The position numbers and the translations under genes are program-made. This document shows, piece after piece, positions 1 through 11,760 of a stretch of 64,000 nucleotides of DNA. The first letter of the stretch is position 1; each line of letters begins with the position of its first letter. The notes beneath the pieces are model-generated. The model was not told the origin of the DNA. It did not search any database and saw nothing but the letters and a program-made list of their open reading frames with translations. The stretch spans positions 82,131,002-82,195,001 of the forward strand of contig CM051463.1 in the NCBI GenBank assembly GCA_028095005.1, written 5' to 3'. Source of the DNA: Rhynchospora pubera. Its lineage: Eukaryota; Streptophyta; Magnoliopsida; Poales; Cyperaceae.

Positions 1-175
1 ATGCCCCTAGGGAGCGTTTAGTATCTCTCCAATCGCACGTAAAGTAATTTTTCTAATTCATAACATATTAACATAACCCCTCTCGTCACTCCACGTCCAC
101 GACACCTACTACTATTTCTCCTCTCTCTCTCTCTTTCTCAACTCTCCAGCGGGAGCCGAAGGTTCAACTTCTCTC
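1..175 (+). promoter_or_regulatory. 5' flank and leader of the AKR2 gene
   Basis: This is the short stretch before the AKR2 start codon. It holds a CT-rich run at about 117-140, of the kind common in plant 5' UTRs. I see no convincing TATA box. The real promoter probably extends left of the window. Confidence 0.4.
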
Positions 176-3100
176 ATGGCTTCTCAAGGTAAATATATGT
201 ATATATTTCTTCCTTCCTTAAAATTCGGTTGTTATGACTTATGAGTGGCCAGGTGGAGGGGAAGGTCGAATTATGAGGTGCACATGGCGTAGCTTTCCAT
301 GTAACGGGTCTCATGGATTTATTTCGGATGACATGACATGACATGAGTGTGGAGTTACACCGGGCATCTGGTCGTGGTTTCATTCTACACTCTACTGTAG
401 ATGAATTGAATCTTATTATTGACTTATTGTAGACAGGAAGCAGCATTATATATTGTTGTTGATATTTAACCCAGGGATATTTTCAAATTCCTAAATTTTA
501 GATGTGAGAATTTTGGGGAATTTTTATTTATCTTATATATGGGAAATACTTGCATGCATTACCATTTGAAAGGTGCTTTTCCCCCTTGTTAAAACTTAAA
601 ACCATTGATTATTTTAATATTATTTCTTCTAAAATATAATATAAGTTTATGTTACTTGAAATTAATTATTTATTTCTGATTTATTGCGAATTGTTTAGAT
701 GAGACTAAGAGCTCCAAGCCTGAATCTACATCAACCCAGCCACAGCCAACCCGCCGGCCTGCCACCTCAGCTGCTGGATTTCCCAATCCTTTCGACTTCT
801 CTGCCATGAGCAGTCTGCTCAGTGTACGTATGCCATCAACTTCATTTCTACTTATATGTTTCTTTCAGTCTGTTAATTACAAATGATGTAGCTTCTTCAA
901 TTATTACCACATCAGCATTGCATCCGTGCAAATCCTGAACTCTCTTCCAACTACATTCTAAAAAGAAAAATAGAAGAATTGTAGTTATAAGTTAAATTGC
1001 AAAATTATGTTAATCTAAATTAAATAAGGTTTTAAATTTTGGACGGATTGAGTTGTTGAAAATTCCATCTACTATATATTTTGCTGGCCCATTTAATCAT
1101 TTAATTTAAGAACAAAAAGAAAGCATAGTAATTTAAATTTAGAAACAACTTCAAAATAAATACTTTGCTAATATGTTGCAGGAGCCTTCAGTAAAAGAAA
1201 TGGCAGAACAGATAGCGAAAGATCCAGCATTCACCCAGATGGCAGAACAGCTTCAGAAAAGCATACAGATGACTTCCCAGGAAAGTGGTGGCCCTGCATA
1301 CCCACAAATGGATCCACAAAAATACATGTCATCCATGCAACAACTCCTACAGAATCCTCAGTTCGTTACAATGGCCGAGCGTCTTGGTACTGCTCTCTTG
1401 CAGGTACTTCATCATTGCTGGGTTTTCCTAAAATTCGTCAATGAGAATACATGAGTAAATTTATAGATTGAACATGCTGGATCAAATTTCTTATATTTAG
1501 TGTTCTTTGTGGTTGAAATCTTGTTACTAACTTATTATGCATTGACAGAAAGGCATAGAATTTGCAAATACATCTATTGGTACTCTCTTAATCTTTAGAA
1601 TGCTATTTGTTAGATTGGTAACCAATATATAGAGAGAGGAATATGTTTAATTTACCATATTACCCTTTGTTGATCAGGTGGGTTGAATATAATAAATTCT
1701 TAAAGTGTGTAAGAACTCCAACCGTGTGTATGCAAAAAAAGTCTTGTGCCTATCTAAACTTTTACAGTACTTTTGTATAGGCATCTTCCTAGCTGCTGTC
1801 ACGGAAATTACTGCAAATAATAAAAAAAAAACTAAAAAATTGCAGGATCCTGTTATGTCCAAAATGGTAGATAATTTGACGAATCCAGAACACAGACAAC
1901 AGCTTGAAGAAAGAATGGCCCGCATGAAGGAGGATCCCTCCCTCAAACAAATCCTTGATGAGATTGAAACTGGTGGTCCCACTGCCATGATGAAGTAAGT
2001 TCTTCATATCTCCCTATTGTTATCTCTGTATTATTATTTCATCTTTACATAAGCTCTTAGTTATGGTAAAAATCATCTACAACAATCACAAAAATAATCC
2101 AATGTTCCATTGTTTTTATCCTTATATTCATTTTGCACATTATTAAATGATCAGTTGATCACAACCAATAAATCTATTTAAAATACCTTTTTGGTGCTCA
2201 GAATATTTATGCTTTGTTAATGCCTTAAGTTTGCAGTTGTAGTCACCAAGTTTTGATGGAATTGCAGTTTACAATACAGTTACCTTCCTCTCTTTTAGAT
2301 AATTTCTGATATAAAGTAACGAAAAGGACTTTTTCAGGCTAGTAGGTTTGACTTTCTTTATTGGGTTTTGAAGGTACTGGAACAATCCTGAGGTGCTGCA
2401 AAAGATTGGGAGGGCAATGAATGTGGGTCCCACAGGAGGTGAGGGGAGTGCTGCTGCTTCATCTGAAGCCCAAGAAGAAGCTAATGCCGAGGCAGAGGAG
2501 GAAGATGGATACGAAGATGAATCCTTGCTCCATCATGCTGCCAGTGTCGGTGATGTGGAGGTATCAGTAGTTTCCTTTCTCCGTTTTTGGGGATGGTTTA
2601 AAGAATGTTAAAAAGTTTGATCTCTGTCATAAGTTTAGAGAGAGCCTTACCATAAGGGTTATTGCCTCATTGCCTGAGCCCTGAGGTGCATATGCCGAAG
2701 TGAGAAATTTTATTGCATGCATTACAGCCCCCATTAGAAGTACTTCTGACTTGCAAAATTGTCAATCGGTAAGAGCAACTCAGTGATTGAATTGACCTTT
2801 AATGTAGCACTTTTTATGCATTTTAATAAGATTTGCTCTGATTCTAATGAAGAAGAAACAAATTTTTAAAATCTCAAAATTGGAGGGTAATTTGGGTTGA
2901 ACTTCATCATTCTGTTCATCCAACTTTATTGGGAAACCGAATAGCAAAATTACTCCTGAAATCTGGGTATGGGTATTCAGTTTTTTGGAAGCATGCATTC
3001 ATATGGCAAATCACAGAGAATGTAATTTCCTGAAAGCAGGGCACTTGATGCTCTGATTTGATTCCTTAATGAAGAAAGTTAAAGAATGTTCCCTTATACG

Positions 3101-4867
3101 TGAATTTGAGAGTTAATTTGAAACTTTATATATACAATTATTTGGTGTTTCCAGTTTTCCTTTAGCTGTTCCACTTTTACCCTTCTGTTGCATATAATGG
3201 AAATAAAGAAAACTTAATCATTCATCTCTCAGGGGCAGAATTATCATAATTTTTAATAATGTATTCTATTTGAGATATGATACAACAAATTAATAAATAA
3301 TACAAGCAAAATAGTTCATTCTAACCTTCTCAAATATATAACATATGTATATCTGTTTACAATGCCCTTCAATACCCGTGTGTTATATTAAGTTTGCATT
3401 AAATGTGAGCGGTGAAATTCATTATAAATTGGTGAGGGACTTCTAATATGGTAGAAAGATTTTAATTGTTCATCCTCTTAATTTTCATTAAGGTACTGAA
3501 GAAGGCTCTAGAAGATGGGGTCGACAAGGATGAAGAAGATTCTGAGGGAAGAAGAGCTCTCCATTTTGCATGTGGATATGGCGAGGTATAATTCATTTTT
3601 TTTCGTCTCGTTTTCTTGTAGTTGAGCAACAAAAGAGAGTGCAAAATATACATATTGTTCCTTGACGATCAATAAAAGAATTAAAGTAGACATCTTGTTC
3701 CTTACTAAGTCAGTTACTATTCAATATTTCACCCTCAATGATTGCGAAAAGTAAATCCCTTTTAGGAGAAATTGATTTTTCCTTACAAATAGTAGAATTA
3801 CATAAAGGTCTGAACTCTGAAGGTATCACCTTTTCTATAAAGTTCCCATGAAGGATTTTACAGGTTCTTTTAGCCATTATTTGTCAGTCAATAGTCAGCA
3901 TGAGAGTACAGCAGGATGACTAGAATTTATCTTTTATCTTTTTATTTTTATTTTTTAATTGAATGTCGACAGTAGGGACCATTAAAAGAATTTAGCAATT
4001 CAGGGTCTTAGATGGGACTTTGGAACTTAAAGTCTACCATAACATGAAATAAGTGATATTTTATGCACCAAGTTATGTCACCAAAAATACCTATTTTTTA
4101 CTGTCTTAATATATCCTCTTCATTTATGATGATGCCAAAACCAAAAGAAAAACAAATAAAGAAGTGATTAATATTTTATGGGTTCTTGTTATTTAGGTGA
4201 AATGTGCTCAGATACTTCTGGAAGCCGGGGCCGCTGTTGATGCATTAGACAAGAACAAAAACACTGCACTTCATTATGCTGCTGGTTATGGTCGCAAAGA
4301 GTGTGTTGCCCTCCTGTTAGAACATGGAGCAGCAGTGTAAGTGAGACTAAATTCAATGCATAGACCTTCAATTGATTTAAAATATATTTGAACTTTTGTC
4401 TTGTGCTTTTTGGGTTTGCAACTGATATGGGTATTTGACCGATACTCTGGAAAATATTCAAGCACTTCATTATTTCTTGCCAAGTGGTATAAATTGGCCA
4501 TTTTGTGGGGGTGGGGTGTTAAAATTTTCTATGTTTGAGGATGAGTACCCACTTGCTGCCATCGATGTGATAGGAATCTAGACGTCCTAATCGAGTTTTA
4601 ACGAATCTGATGATGCTTACGAGGAGTTTTTTTTTTGTTTTATTTAATGGATCCCACTTAATGGTCTTTTAATGGCAGATAATTTGAACTTTTTGAGGAG
4701 CATGTATATAATATGCCTCTTTCTTTAAAATAAGCTAACTGTTTCTAATAATATCTGTTTGTTGCAGCACTCTTCAAAATTTAGATGGAAAATCACCGAT
4801 TGATGTTGCTAAGCTGAACAACCAGGCTGAAGTGCTCAAATTGCTCGAGAAAGATGCCTTCCTCTAA
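176..4867 (+). CDS. AKR2: Ankyrin repeat domain-containing protein 2 (AKR2), 8 exons, 342 aa
   Basis: AKR2 is a cytosolic targeting factor that binds chloroplast outer-envelope membrane proteins and delivers them to the plastid (family knowledge). Exons by eye: 176-188, 699-823, 1182-1403, 1846-1994, 2374-2560, 3493-3585, 4197-4336 and 4768-4867. All junctions are GT-AG and phases match. The product is 342 aa, the length I recall for Arabidopsis AKR2A. Residues 1-46 are Ser/Pro-rich. Residues 47-175 hold the conserved targeting region with motifs such as EMAEQIAKDPAF and ERMARMKEDP. An acidic linker lies near 200-218, and about four ankyrin repeats fill 219-342 (ALHFACGYGE, ALHYAAGYGRKE). The protein ends KLLEKDAFL, the family C-terminus. 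No break or frameshift is seen. The intron 3 acceptor lies in A-rich sequence, but the phase supports it. Confidence 0.95.
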
Positions 4868-6076
4868 ATCTGAGTTTTCAATTATTACCCGTCCCTATTT
4901 AAACGCCGGTGCTTGGGCTCTGCTGTGAACAGTTTTTACTGTTTCAGCCTTTTACTATTGTTCTAGTCGATATTACTTCTTGTAGGTATTGAAAGTATTG
5001 AGTGATTGAGTCTGGGAGTTTTTTTTTTTTTTCATTTTGGTAACGAATAAAGGATTACTGAATTTTGGATGCCAGCATTTTAAGCAGTTGATATTCTGCT
5101 ATATCTTTTTATCTAAATCCAACTGTCCCTCTGTATTATGCATTTCTAATGCCACAAGAGAGCGGACCAATTGCTTTAAGCCATTAATATAGAAAAATAA
5201 GACAAGGCGTGTAGTTTGCTATTTATCTGAAGTTTGTTGTAGTTAACAATTCCCCACAATTAATAGCAAAAGCTGACATATATGGTAGAGTCACACGAAG
5301 AGAAACATTCATGAAACAGTTGAAACTGTTACTGGGCATTAGTTAACGTTTATGTTTAAGTATACGACTAACCCAAGCATTATTATACTGATGGCATGGA
5401 TGAATGATACTGGATAGTGTTTCCAAACAATTTAGAAATGGAATTTAAAGAACCAAAAAAACAAAGAAAATATACGCACTGGTATATAAAAAATTGCGAC
5501 AAATAAATCTTTGTTTTGTTAGAAACAGTTATTTTGGCTGTACAGTCAAAGTTATATCAGAGATATAATTCTAAAAACTTGCATAGCGATTCGTCGGCAA
5601 CAAAAGGGCTTATTTGATGTGTGCTGGACCGGCTGGTGATAAAATGACCTATTAAAAAAATGTCTTTTTACAAAAGAACTTCTTATGTTTTATTACAAAG
5701 AGCTACTTGTCAGCTAAATCTAATGACAAATTTCTAATGAGAATAACGTACATCATGTCCTGTAATTAAAATACATGATATTTTACTTTACTGTTTGATG
5801 CTGACTTCTGTATACGGTCAACAAATTCTATTGTTTTCAGCTTTCTCTTTCACTCAATATATGAAGTATAAACTCAAGATTCTGACCCTTTTTGTTGTTA
5901 TAGAAATTGGTAATTAATCAGTTTTTGGAGTATGGCGTGAGAGCTTTTGCGTAACTAGTGATAATAAGGTACATATTGTGCTGTTGGATAAAAATGGTCA
6001 AAAGATTTTACAGGGAGGGAAATAAGATGGCAAAGCAGAAACCTACAAATGAACATTTCTTCATTTCCAGATGTCA
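4868..6076. other. Intergenic, 3' side of AKR2
   Basis: This holds the AKR2 3' UTR (first few hundred bases, with a T run near 5021-5033) followed by AT-rich DNA. I see no gene and no repeat that I can delimit. Confidence 0.5.
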
Positions 6077-6086
6077 ATGAATTGAA

Positions 6087-6470
6087 GAGATGGGCTAAAA
6101 GGACCCGTCAGCTGCGATTATATCTCAACTTTTGAGGTTTTAATGGCTAATTTGAACTATTCAATGTGTTCTTCATATTGAAATCTCATAAGAGACCAAA
6201 TTTTATATTTTTCTGATTTTATTTACATTTTTTTGAGATTTTAAAAAATCATAGTTATTGAAGGATCCAGAATTGTTTAGATTAAGAATTTTGTAAAATG
6301 TCAAACAAATACTAAAAAGTTTCAGAAAAATATAAAATTTTGTCTCCAATGAGATTTCAATATGGAAAACACATTGAACTGTTCGGATCGACGGTTAGAG
6401 TCTCGAAAATTGAAATTTGATCGTGGCTGATGTTTTCATCCGTCAGTCGCGATTGATTTTAGCCCATCTC
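6087..6470. mobile_element. Foldback MITE with 10-bp target duplication, Mutator type
   Basis: The two halves are inverted copies of each other along most of the 384 bp. The ends read GAGATGGGCTAAAA and its complement. Direct repeats of ATGAATTGAA flank it at 6077-6086 and 6471-6480. A 9-10 bp duplication and long terminal inverted repeats fit a non-autonomous Mutator-like element. There is no coding capacity. It is closely related to the element at 6584-6981. Confidence 0.8.
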
Positions 6471-6583
6471 ATGAATTGAAATCAGACCTTTCAGAAAGAA
6501 AAGAACGAATGAAATGAATTGCTAAGTGGCTCTTATTTTTTGATTAAACGCCCGTAGGCCATAAGTGGCTCTTATTATTAATG

Positions 6584-6981
6584 GAGATGGGCTAAAATCA
6601 GTCACGACTGACGGATCGACCAGTCAGCTGCGATTATATCTCAACTTTTGAGGTTCTAATAGCTAATCTGAACCGTTCAATGTTTTCTCCATACTGAAAT
6701 TTCATTGGAGACCAAATTTTTCATTTTTTTTATTTACTATTTTTTGAGATTTTTAGAAATCATAGTTATTGAAGGATTCAGAATTGTTTAGATTAAGAAT
6801 TTTGTAAAATATCAAATAAATACTAAAATATTTGAAAAAAATATAAAATTTTATCTCCAACAAGATTTCAATATGAAAAACACATTGAACGATTTGGATC
6901 GATTGTTAGAATTTCAAAAATTGAATTTTGATCGTAGCTGACAGTTTCATCCGTTAGTCGTGGCTGATTTTAGCCAATCTC
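6584..6981. mobile_element. Second foldback MITE of the same family, 9-bp target duplication
   Basis: This 398-bp foldback element shares end sequence and internal sequence with the one at 6087-6470, for example the GCGATTATATCTCAACTTTT segment. Direct repeats of TTATTAATG flank it at 6575-6583 and 6982-6990. The two copies are in the same orientation and 113 bp apart. Because each has its own target duplication, they are separate insertions rather than one duplicated locus. Confidence 0.8.
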
Positions 6982-6990
6982 TTATTAATG

Positions 6991-7649
6991 AAATGAAAAG
7001 AACGAACGAATTTAAAACATAAAAAATTAGCCGCCAGGTCTGGCTGGCTGACTGGCACAGTGGCACTTTCCTTTTTGTCCCCATCAGAAGTTTGGTAAAA
7101 TAATCATACCGTGATGCAATTGCGCTTGCGCAAGTGGCAATTTTACCTGGCGGACCCCATGTTATCCGTTTCCCGCAATGATCACTCACCAGATGTATTT
7201 ATATTTTTATTATATTACTATGTATCTATCACCTTTTCATCCATAGATCATTTTCAGAAAAAACAAAATGATCAATAGATTAATACAAGAATCTGGACGT
7301 ATGTGTCCATAAAATTCCAGTCGCTCTTTTTGATGTTTTCTCCTTATAAACATGTAATTTTTTTTATAAATGATGATAATTTATACTAACAGAGGGTCAA
7401 CATTAAATTACTTACAAATAATAAAAGTTTCTTTTTGGCTAGCACAATAGGACTTCAGAACGACAACAACAAATATAAAAAAAAGGATTTCCTTAAACCT
7501 CACCGAAATAGTGGCCTAATAGGAAATTTTGCAATTTATAAAACTTTTAGAGGGTTTATGAAAAAGTGTGTAATATTAAAATTCGGCGACCCCGCTGCGG
7601 TTCTCATTCTCACTTCTTCTGAGCCAAAACCAAAACCAAAAAAATTGGA
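6991..7649 (+). promoter_or_regulatory. Upstream region of PANC
   Basis: AT-rich DNA. A TATA-like TTTATAAAAC lies near 7535-7544, which would leave a leader of roughly 80 nt before the ATG at 7650. The leader directly before the ATG is built of CAAAAC-like repeats. The TATA call is inference from position and sequence only. Confidence 0.35.
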
Positions 7650-10092
7650 ATGGAGGTGATAAGAGAGAAGGCGGACATGCGCGCGTGGTCGCGGCGCATG
7701 CGCCGAGATGGGAAGTCGCTGGCGCTGGTCCCCACCATGGGGTACCTCCACGAGGGCCACCTCTCGCTGGTCTGTGAAGCCCGGGCCCACGCCGACGTCA
7801 TCGTGGTCTCGGTCTACGTGAACCCAGGCCAGTTCGCTCCGTCGGAGGATCTCTCCACCTACCCTTCCGATTTGCAAGGCGATTTGCTCAAGCTCTCCCA
7901 ATCCGGCGTCGTCCAGGCCGTCTTCTGCCCCGCAAATCTCTACGACTATGACACCCCGGGCCCACTTTCTGTGCCGCCGCGTCCGCGCCTCTCCGCTCGT
8001 TCTGGTAATAGCCGTTCCCACTTTGAATTCTCTTGCATTTTAGTTCACTTCACTGGTTCATCTCTTTGTAACAACGGCATAGTTTTTGTCTCTATATAGG
8101 GGAAGAGCAAGCTCCAGTTTCATGCTTAGAGAAGGAGAGAGGTGGTGGCACCCATGAGACATGGGTCAGGGTGGAGAGGTTGGAGAAAGGCATGTGCGGT
8201 GCAAGCCGTCCAGTCTTTTTCAGAGGAGTTGCCACGGTCGTGACCAAGCTATTCCATATTGTAGAGCCTGATGTGGCCGTTTTTGGGAAAAAAGATTATC
8301 AGCAATGGCGCATCATTTCTCGCATGGTAACTTGCTTTCTTTTTTCTTCCAGTCAACTGGTCCCTTATCTTAACACATAAACTGCCGTACCTACTTTAAG
8401 CAACAAACTTTTTAGAAACAAAGACGAACCTGTGGACATCTTTTGTTTCAAGAGCTACCTGTTATGTCCTTTCTAAATTTTGGAGTTTGTTTGTTTAAAC
8501 TCAAGAGGGTGAGAAATGTTGAAAAATGAATGCTCCAAACTGCACGTGTCATCATTTGTTTTCCATCCTCTTGATCATCCATGATGTAGATAACTAACTT
8601 GAAATTTACGAATTTTGGATTGCAAGTACTCAGAATTATGGTCAATGGTTCCATTTTGTACTTGAAATCCAATTGGTGGCTTTTTAGGCTAGCCTCACGA
8701 ACATCTTTTGTGAGTTTAAGATCACTGGAGCTTGAGTCTTTTGTTTATATGTTTGTTTCTATGGGATTTCTATTTTTTTTTTTTTAAAGTATCTCTTAGT
8801 TGCAGGGGTCGGGACCAGTGTGGCATGAGTTTTTTTGGGTATATTTCATTGGACTTTTTGAAAATTTTGAGTATAAATGAGATATATGGGCACCACCAGA
8901 ACCCATTGCCCCAACCCCCCTCCCCCAGCCCCTTACGGTGTAATTCTGGCCCACTTTGTTGATATTATTTCCTTGTAAATAAATTTGAATAAGAGAATTT
9001 TTTACCCCTTTAGAAACAAAATATGAGATTTGCAGCTATGTGTTAAAATTGTTTTTTGTAGCTACATCTTTTCTTGGACATAACTGATTTTTGCAAATTG
9101 CCTAATAGTAAGATGTATTTTGAATATCCATGAATGTGACCAGAGCAATGATTGACCTTTTTTATTTAAAATTTTATTTTTTTATTATTGCTTATTTGTA
9201 AGTTTGGGTTTTCCAATTTATAATATAGGTACGGGATCTGGATTTTGCAATTGAAATAATCGGATCTGAAATTGTCCGTGAAGCTGATGGTCTTGCAATG
9301 AGTTCAAGAAATGTGCGCCTTTCTCCCAGAGATAGGAAGCAGGTATTTTATCAACAACGATATTGTTTAACTCATTTTAGTGGAGAATCTACAAAAACTG
9401 TCATACATCATCAAGAGTTGCTATTATCTCCTTTTTTTATGGGATGACTGTCAGAAAAATTTTCCTTTTTTGTATAGTAGTGAATGTAGCAATCAATTTC
9501 AAAAACCACAAATTCCAAGTAGCACAAATTAGTGATTGGTTCCAACAATTGAGAAGTCATCCAGTAAACATTTGGCCAAACTTTTCTTTTATAGTGCGAA
9601 TTGTAATTAAACAGCGAAAAAAATTGTGTGCAGCTTCTGATCTCTAAATATTTGTCTGATTTTTGTTTTTCTGAGCAAAGTAACTTACATTTATGCCTTT
9701 GTAGGCTCTGTCAATCAACAAAGCTCTTTCAGAAGCCAAAGTTCACGTCTCAAAAGGGAGCGTATCAAGCCAAGAACTTAAAGACAGAATAATTCAAACA
9801 GTAGCAGATGCTGGTGGAAGAATAGATTATGTTGAGGTATCTATTTCAAAATTTCTTCTTGAACTTACATTAGAATATATCATTGCTATATAATATGCCA
9901 CATAATACCTCTTTGGTCACTTCATTTATTCCTTTATTTATTGTTATTTATTTTTGCTTTAAGATTGTGGAGCAGGAAAGCTTGGAACCTGTAGAGAAGA
10001 TAGAGTGTTCTGTTGTTATATGCATTGCAGCCTGGTTTGGTGATGTAAGATTAATTGATAATATCGAAATTGATGTACCTGCTGAAAAATAG
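7650..10092 (+). CDS. PANC: Pantothenate synthetase (pantoate-beta-alanine ligase), 5 exons, 318 aa
   Basis: The enzyme joins pantoate and beta-alanine using ATP, the last step of vitamin B5 synthesis. Plant PANC is cytosolic, and no transit peptide is seen. Exons: 7650-8004, 8100-8326, 9229-9342, 9705-9836 and 9964-10092, all GT-AG with matching phases. The ATP-binding HIGH-type motif is in PTMGYLHEGHLSL (residues 28-40). Other family blocks are VYVNPGQFAP, RPVFFRGVATVVTKLF, FGKKDYQQWR and the KMSKS-like DGLAMSSRNVRL. The C-terminus carries AAWFGDVRLIDNI. Length is normal for plants (about 310 aa). Exon 1 is much richer in G and C than exons 2-5, although the protein sequence is continuous with the family. 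An AATAAA-like signal lies near 10175. Confidence 0.96.
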
Positions 10093-11760
10093 GTTTTTGA
10101 TGTTTTGGTCTTGAATGTTTTAGAATCATCATCAAATGCATTCAGAAATATATAATCTCTTTTGAGAGAGAGGAGCAATAAATATATACAATCTGTACAA
10201 GTTGAGATAGGATAAGAGGCCGTTTCTGTATAAAACACTTCTTATTTTTCCACTTGATGAGAAATTCCATCATTTCGTTTTAGTATATTGCAGGGTTGTT
10301 TACTTTTGTTTTAAATTCATCTCGATGCTTGATTGTGCCAAGACTCATCCTTTCATCAAGCAGTTTCATATTATCTGCTGACACGCATGTGAAATTCATC
10401 TGGTTAGTTTTAAGATTAGCGTTTTGTTAGTGTGTTTAGCATAAAACCAAAAATGCTCTTCTTCTTTACGCATGCAAAAGACTTCCGAGTCTGACTACAT
10501 TTTGCCGGCATGTATATATTTGGATTTGAATGTTTACCACTTTGGCATGTTTTTAAAATATATTTTCTTACAAGGGAGCAGTAAAAACTAAAAAGAACAC
10601 AGCGACTATTTCGTTGCATGACCAAATTAATGACGCGTGATATATATGTCAAATATGTCAATGGAACTTTTCTCATCGTCTTAGGCTCTTTGCCTTGATA
10701 CAAGTCAAAAAGGATCATAAAAAGCTCACAGAAACAGAATCATGCACACTGTACCATGGTACCATTGTATATATATGATAATGGTACCTGAGCAAATGTT
10801 ATGAAGTTATGCTTTTTCATATTATTTATCATCTTTTATTCTGAATTTCTGAATGGTATTATTAAAGGTATTGATACAAAATCTTGGCAATTGCCATAAC
10901 TGATGGTATTAAAATGAAATGCTGCATCAGCAAAATAAAGTTATTAGGCTTCATCAAAATAATAAATAAATAAATAAATAAAGTTACCAAGTACGGTACA
11001 AGTACAAGTAGTATTGGATCGTCTCTTAGGCCGAGATACAAATCAGGCCTAATAAAATGTTTTAATAAATTAAATTAAGTTAAATTAAATGTTTGACACT
11101 TGGGCTCCGTAAATCTAAACATGTCAATCCATCGACCATCATCGCCTCAATTCCAGTCTTCACATTGTTCTACCTTTTTGTTCTGTTCCATAACCTCCCA
11201 TTTGCGTTTTCCGCCTGGAGCGCTGCCTCGGTCTCTCTCACTGGAACTATCAACTATCAACTATCTAGTCTGATCTCTCTCTTTCCAATTAATTGACCTA
11301 GCCGCACCAAACTCGGCGACACAACCCTCTCTCTCTCTCCCTCCCTCCCTCCCTCCCTCCCTCCCCTCTCTTAGACAAGAGACGGCTGTTCTCAACTCAA
11401 CTACGTCTACGTGCTCTCTCCACTCTCTCGGTCTCTCTCAACTCTCAAGGTGTTTGATAAATTGCCATACACAAATCTCCATCTCAAATGCTTACTCTGT
11501 TGATAGCTAGGCTACACGACCACACGACAACTTAATTCTAGTTATGACCACACAACAGGGAATTTATTACCTCCTTCTCTTGTGTCTGACCTCTACTGCC
11601 ATTTACTTCATTTTTTAGTCATGCCTTTCTTGCCTACTTTACCTAGGATTAGTAGACGCTAACAACTGATGATATCTTTTCATTTAATGGATACTATCAA
11701 GTAATTATTATGTCTATTTGTCTGTTTTTTCTACATAGGCTATGAAATTGGTTTTCACAG
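10093..11760 (+). promoter_or_regulatory. PANC 3' UTR, then upstream region and leader of the RING gene
   Basis: The PANC 3' UTR occupies the first 100-200 bases. Further right are an (AAAT)n run near 10964-10981, a short palindrome around GGTACCATTGTATATATATG near 10757-10790, and a strong CT/CCCT simple repeat at about 11325-11370 that probably sits in the transcribed leader of the next gene. A candidate acceptor TTTTCACAG directly precedes the ATG at 11761. Confidence 0.4.

Noticed and set aside
7536..8021. 161-codon open frame on the minus strand
   Set aside because: It lies antisense to GC-rich PANC exon 1, where stop codons are rare by composition. The sense frame is a clear enzyme.
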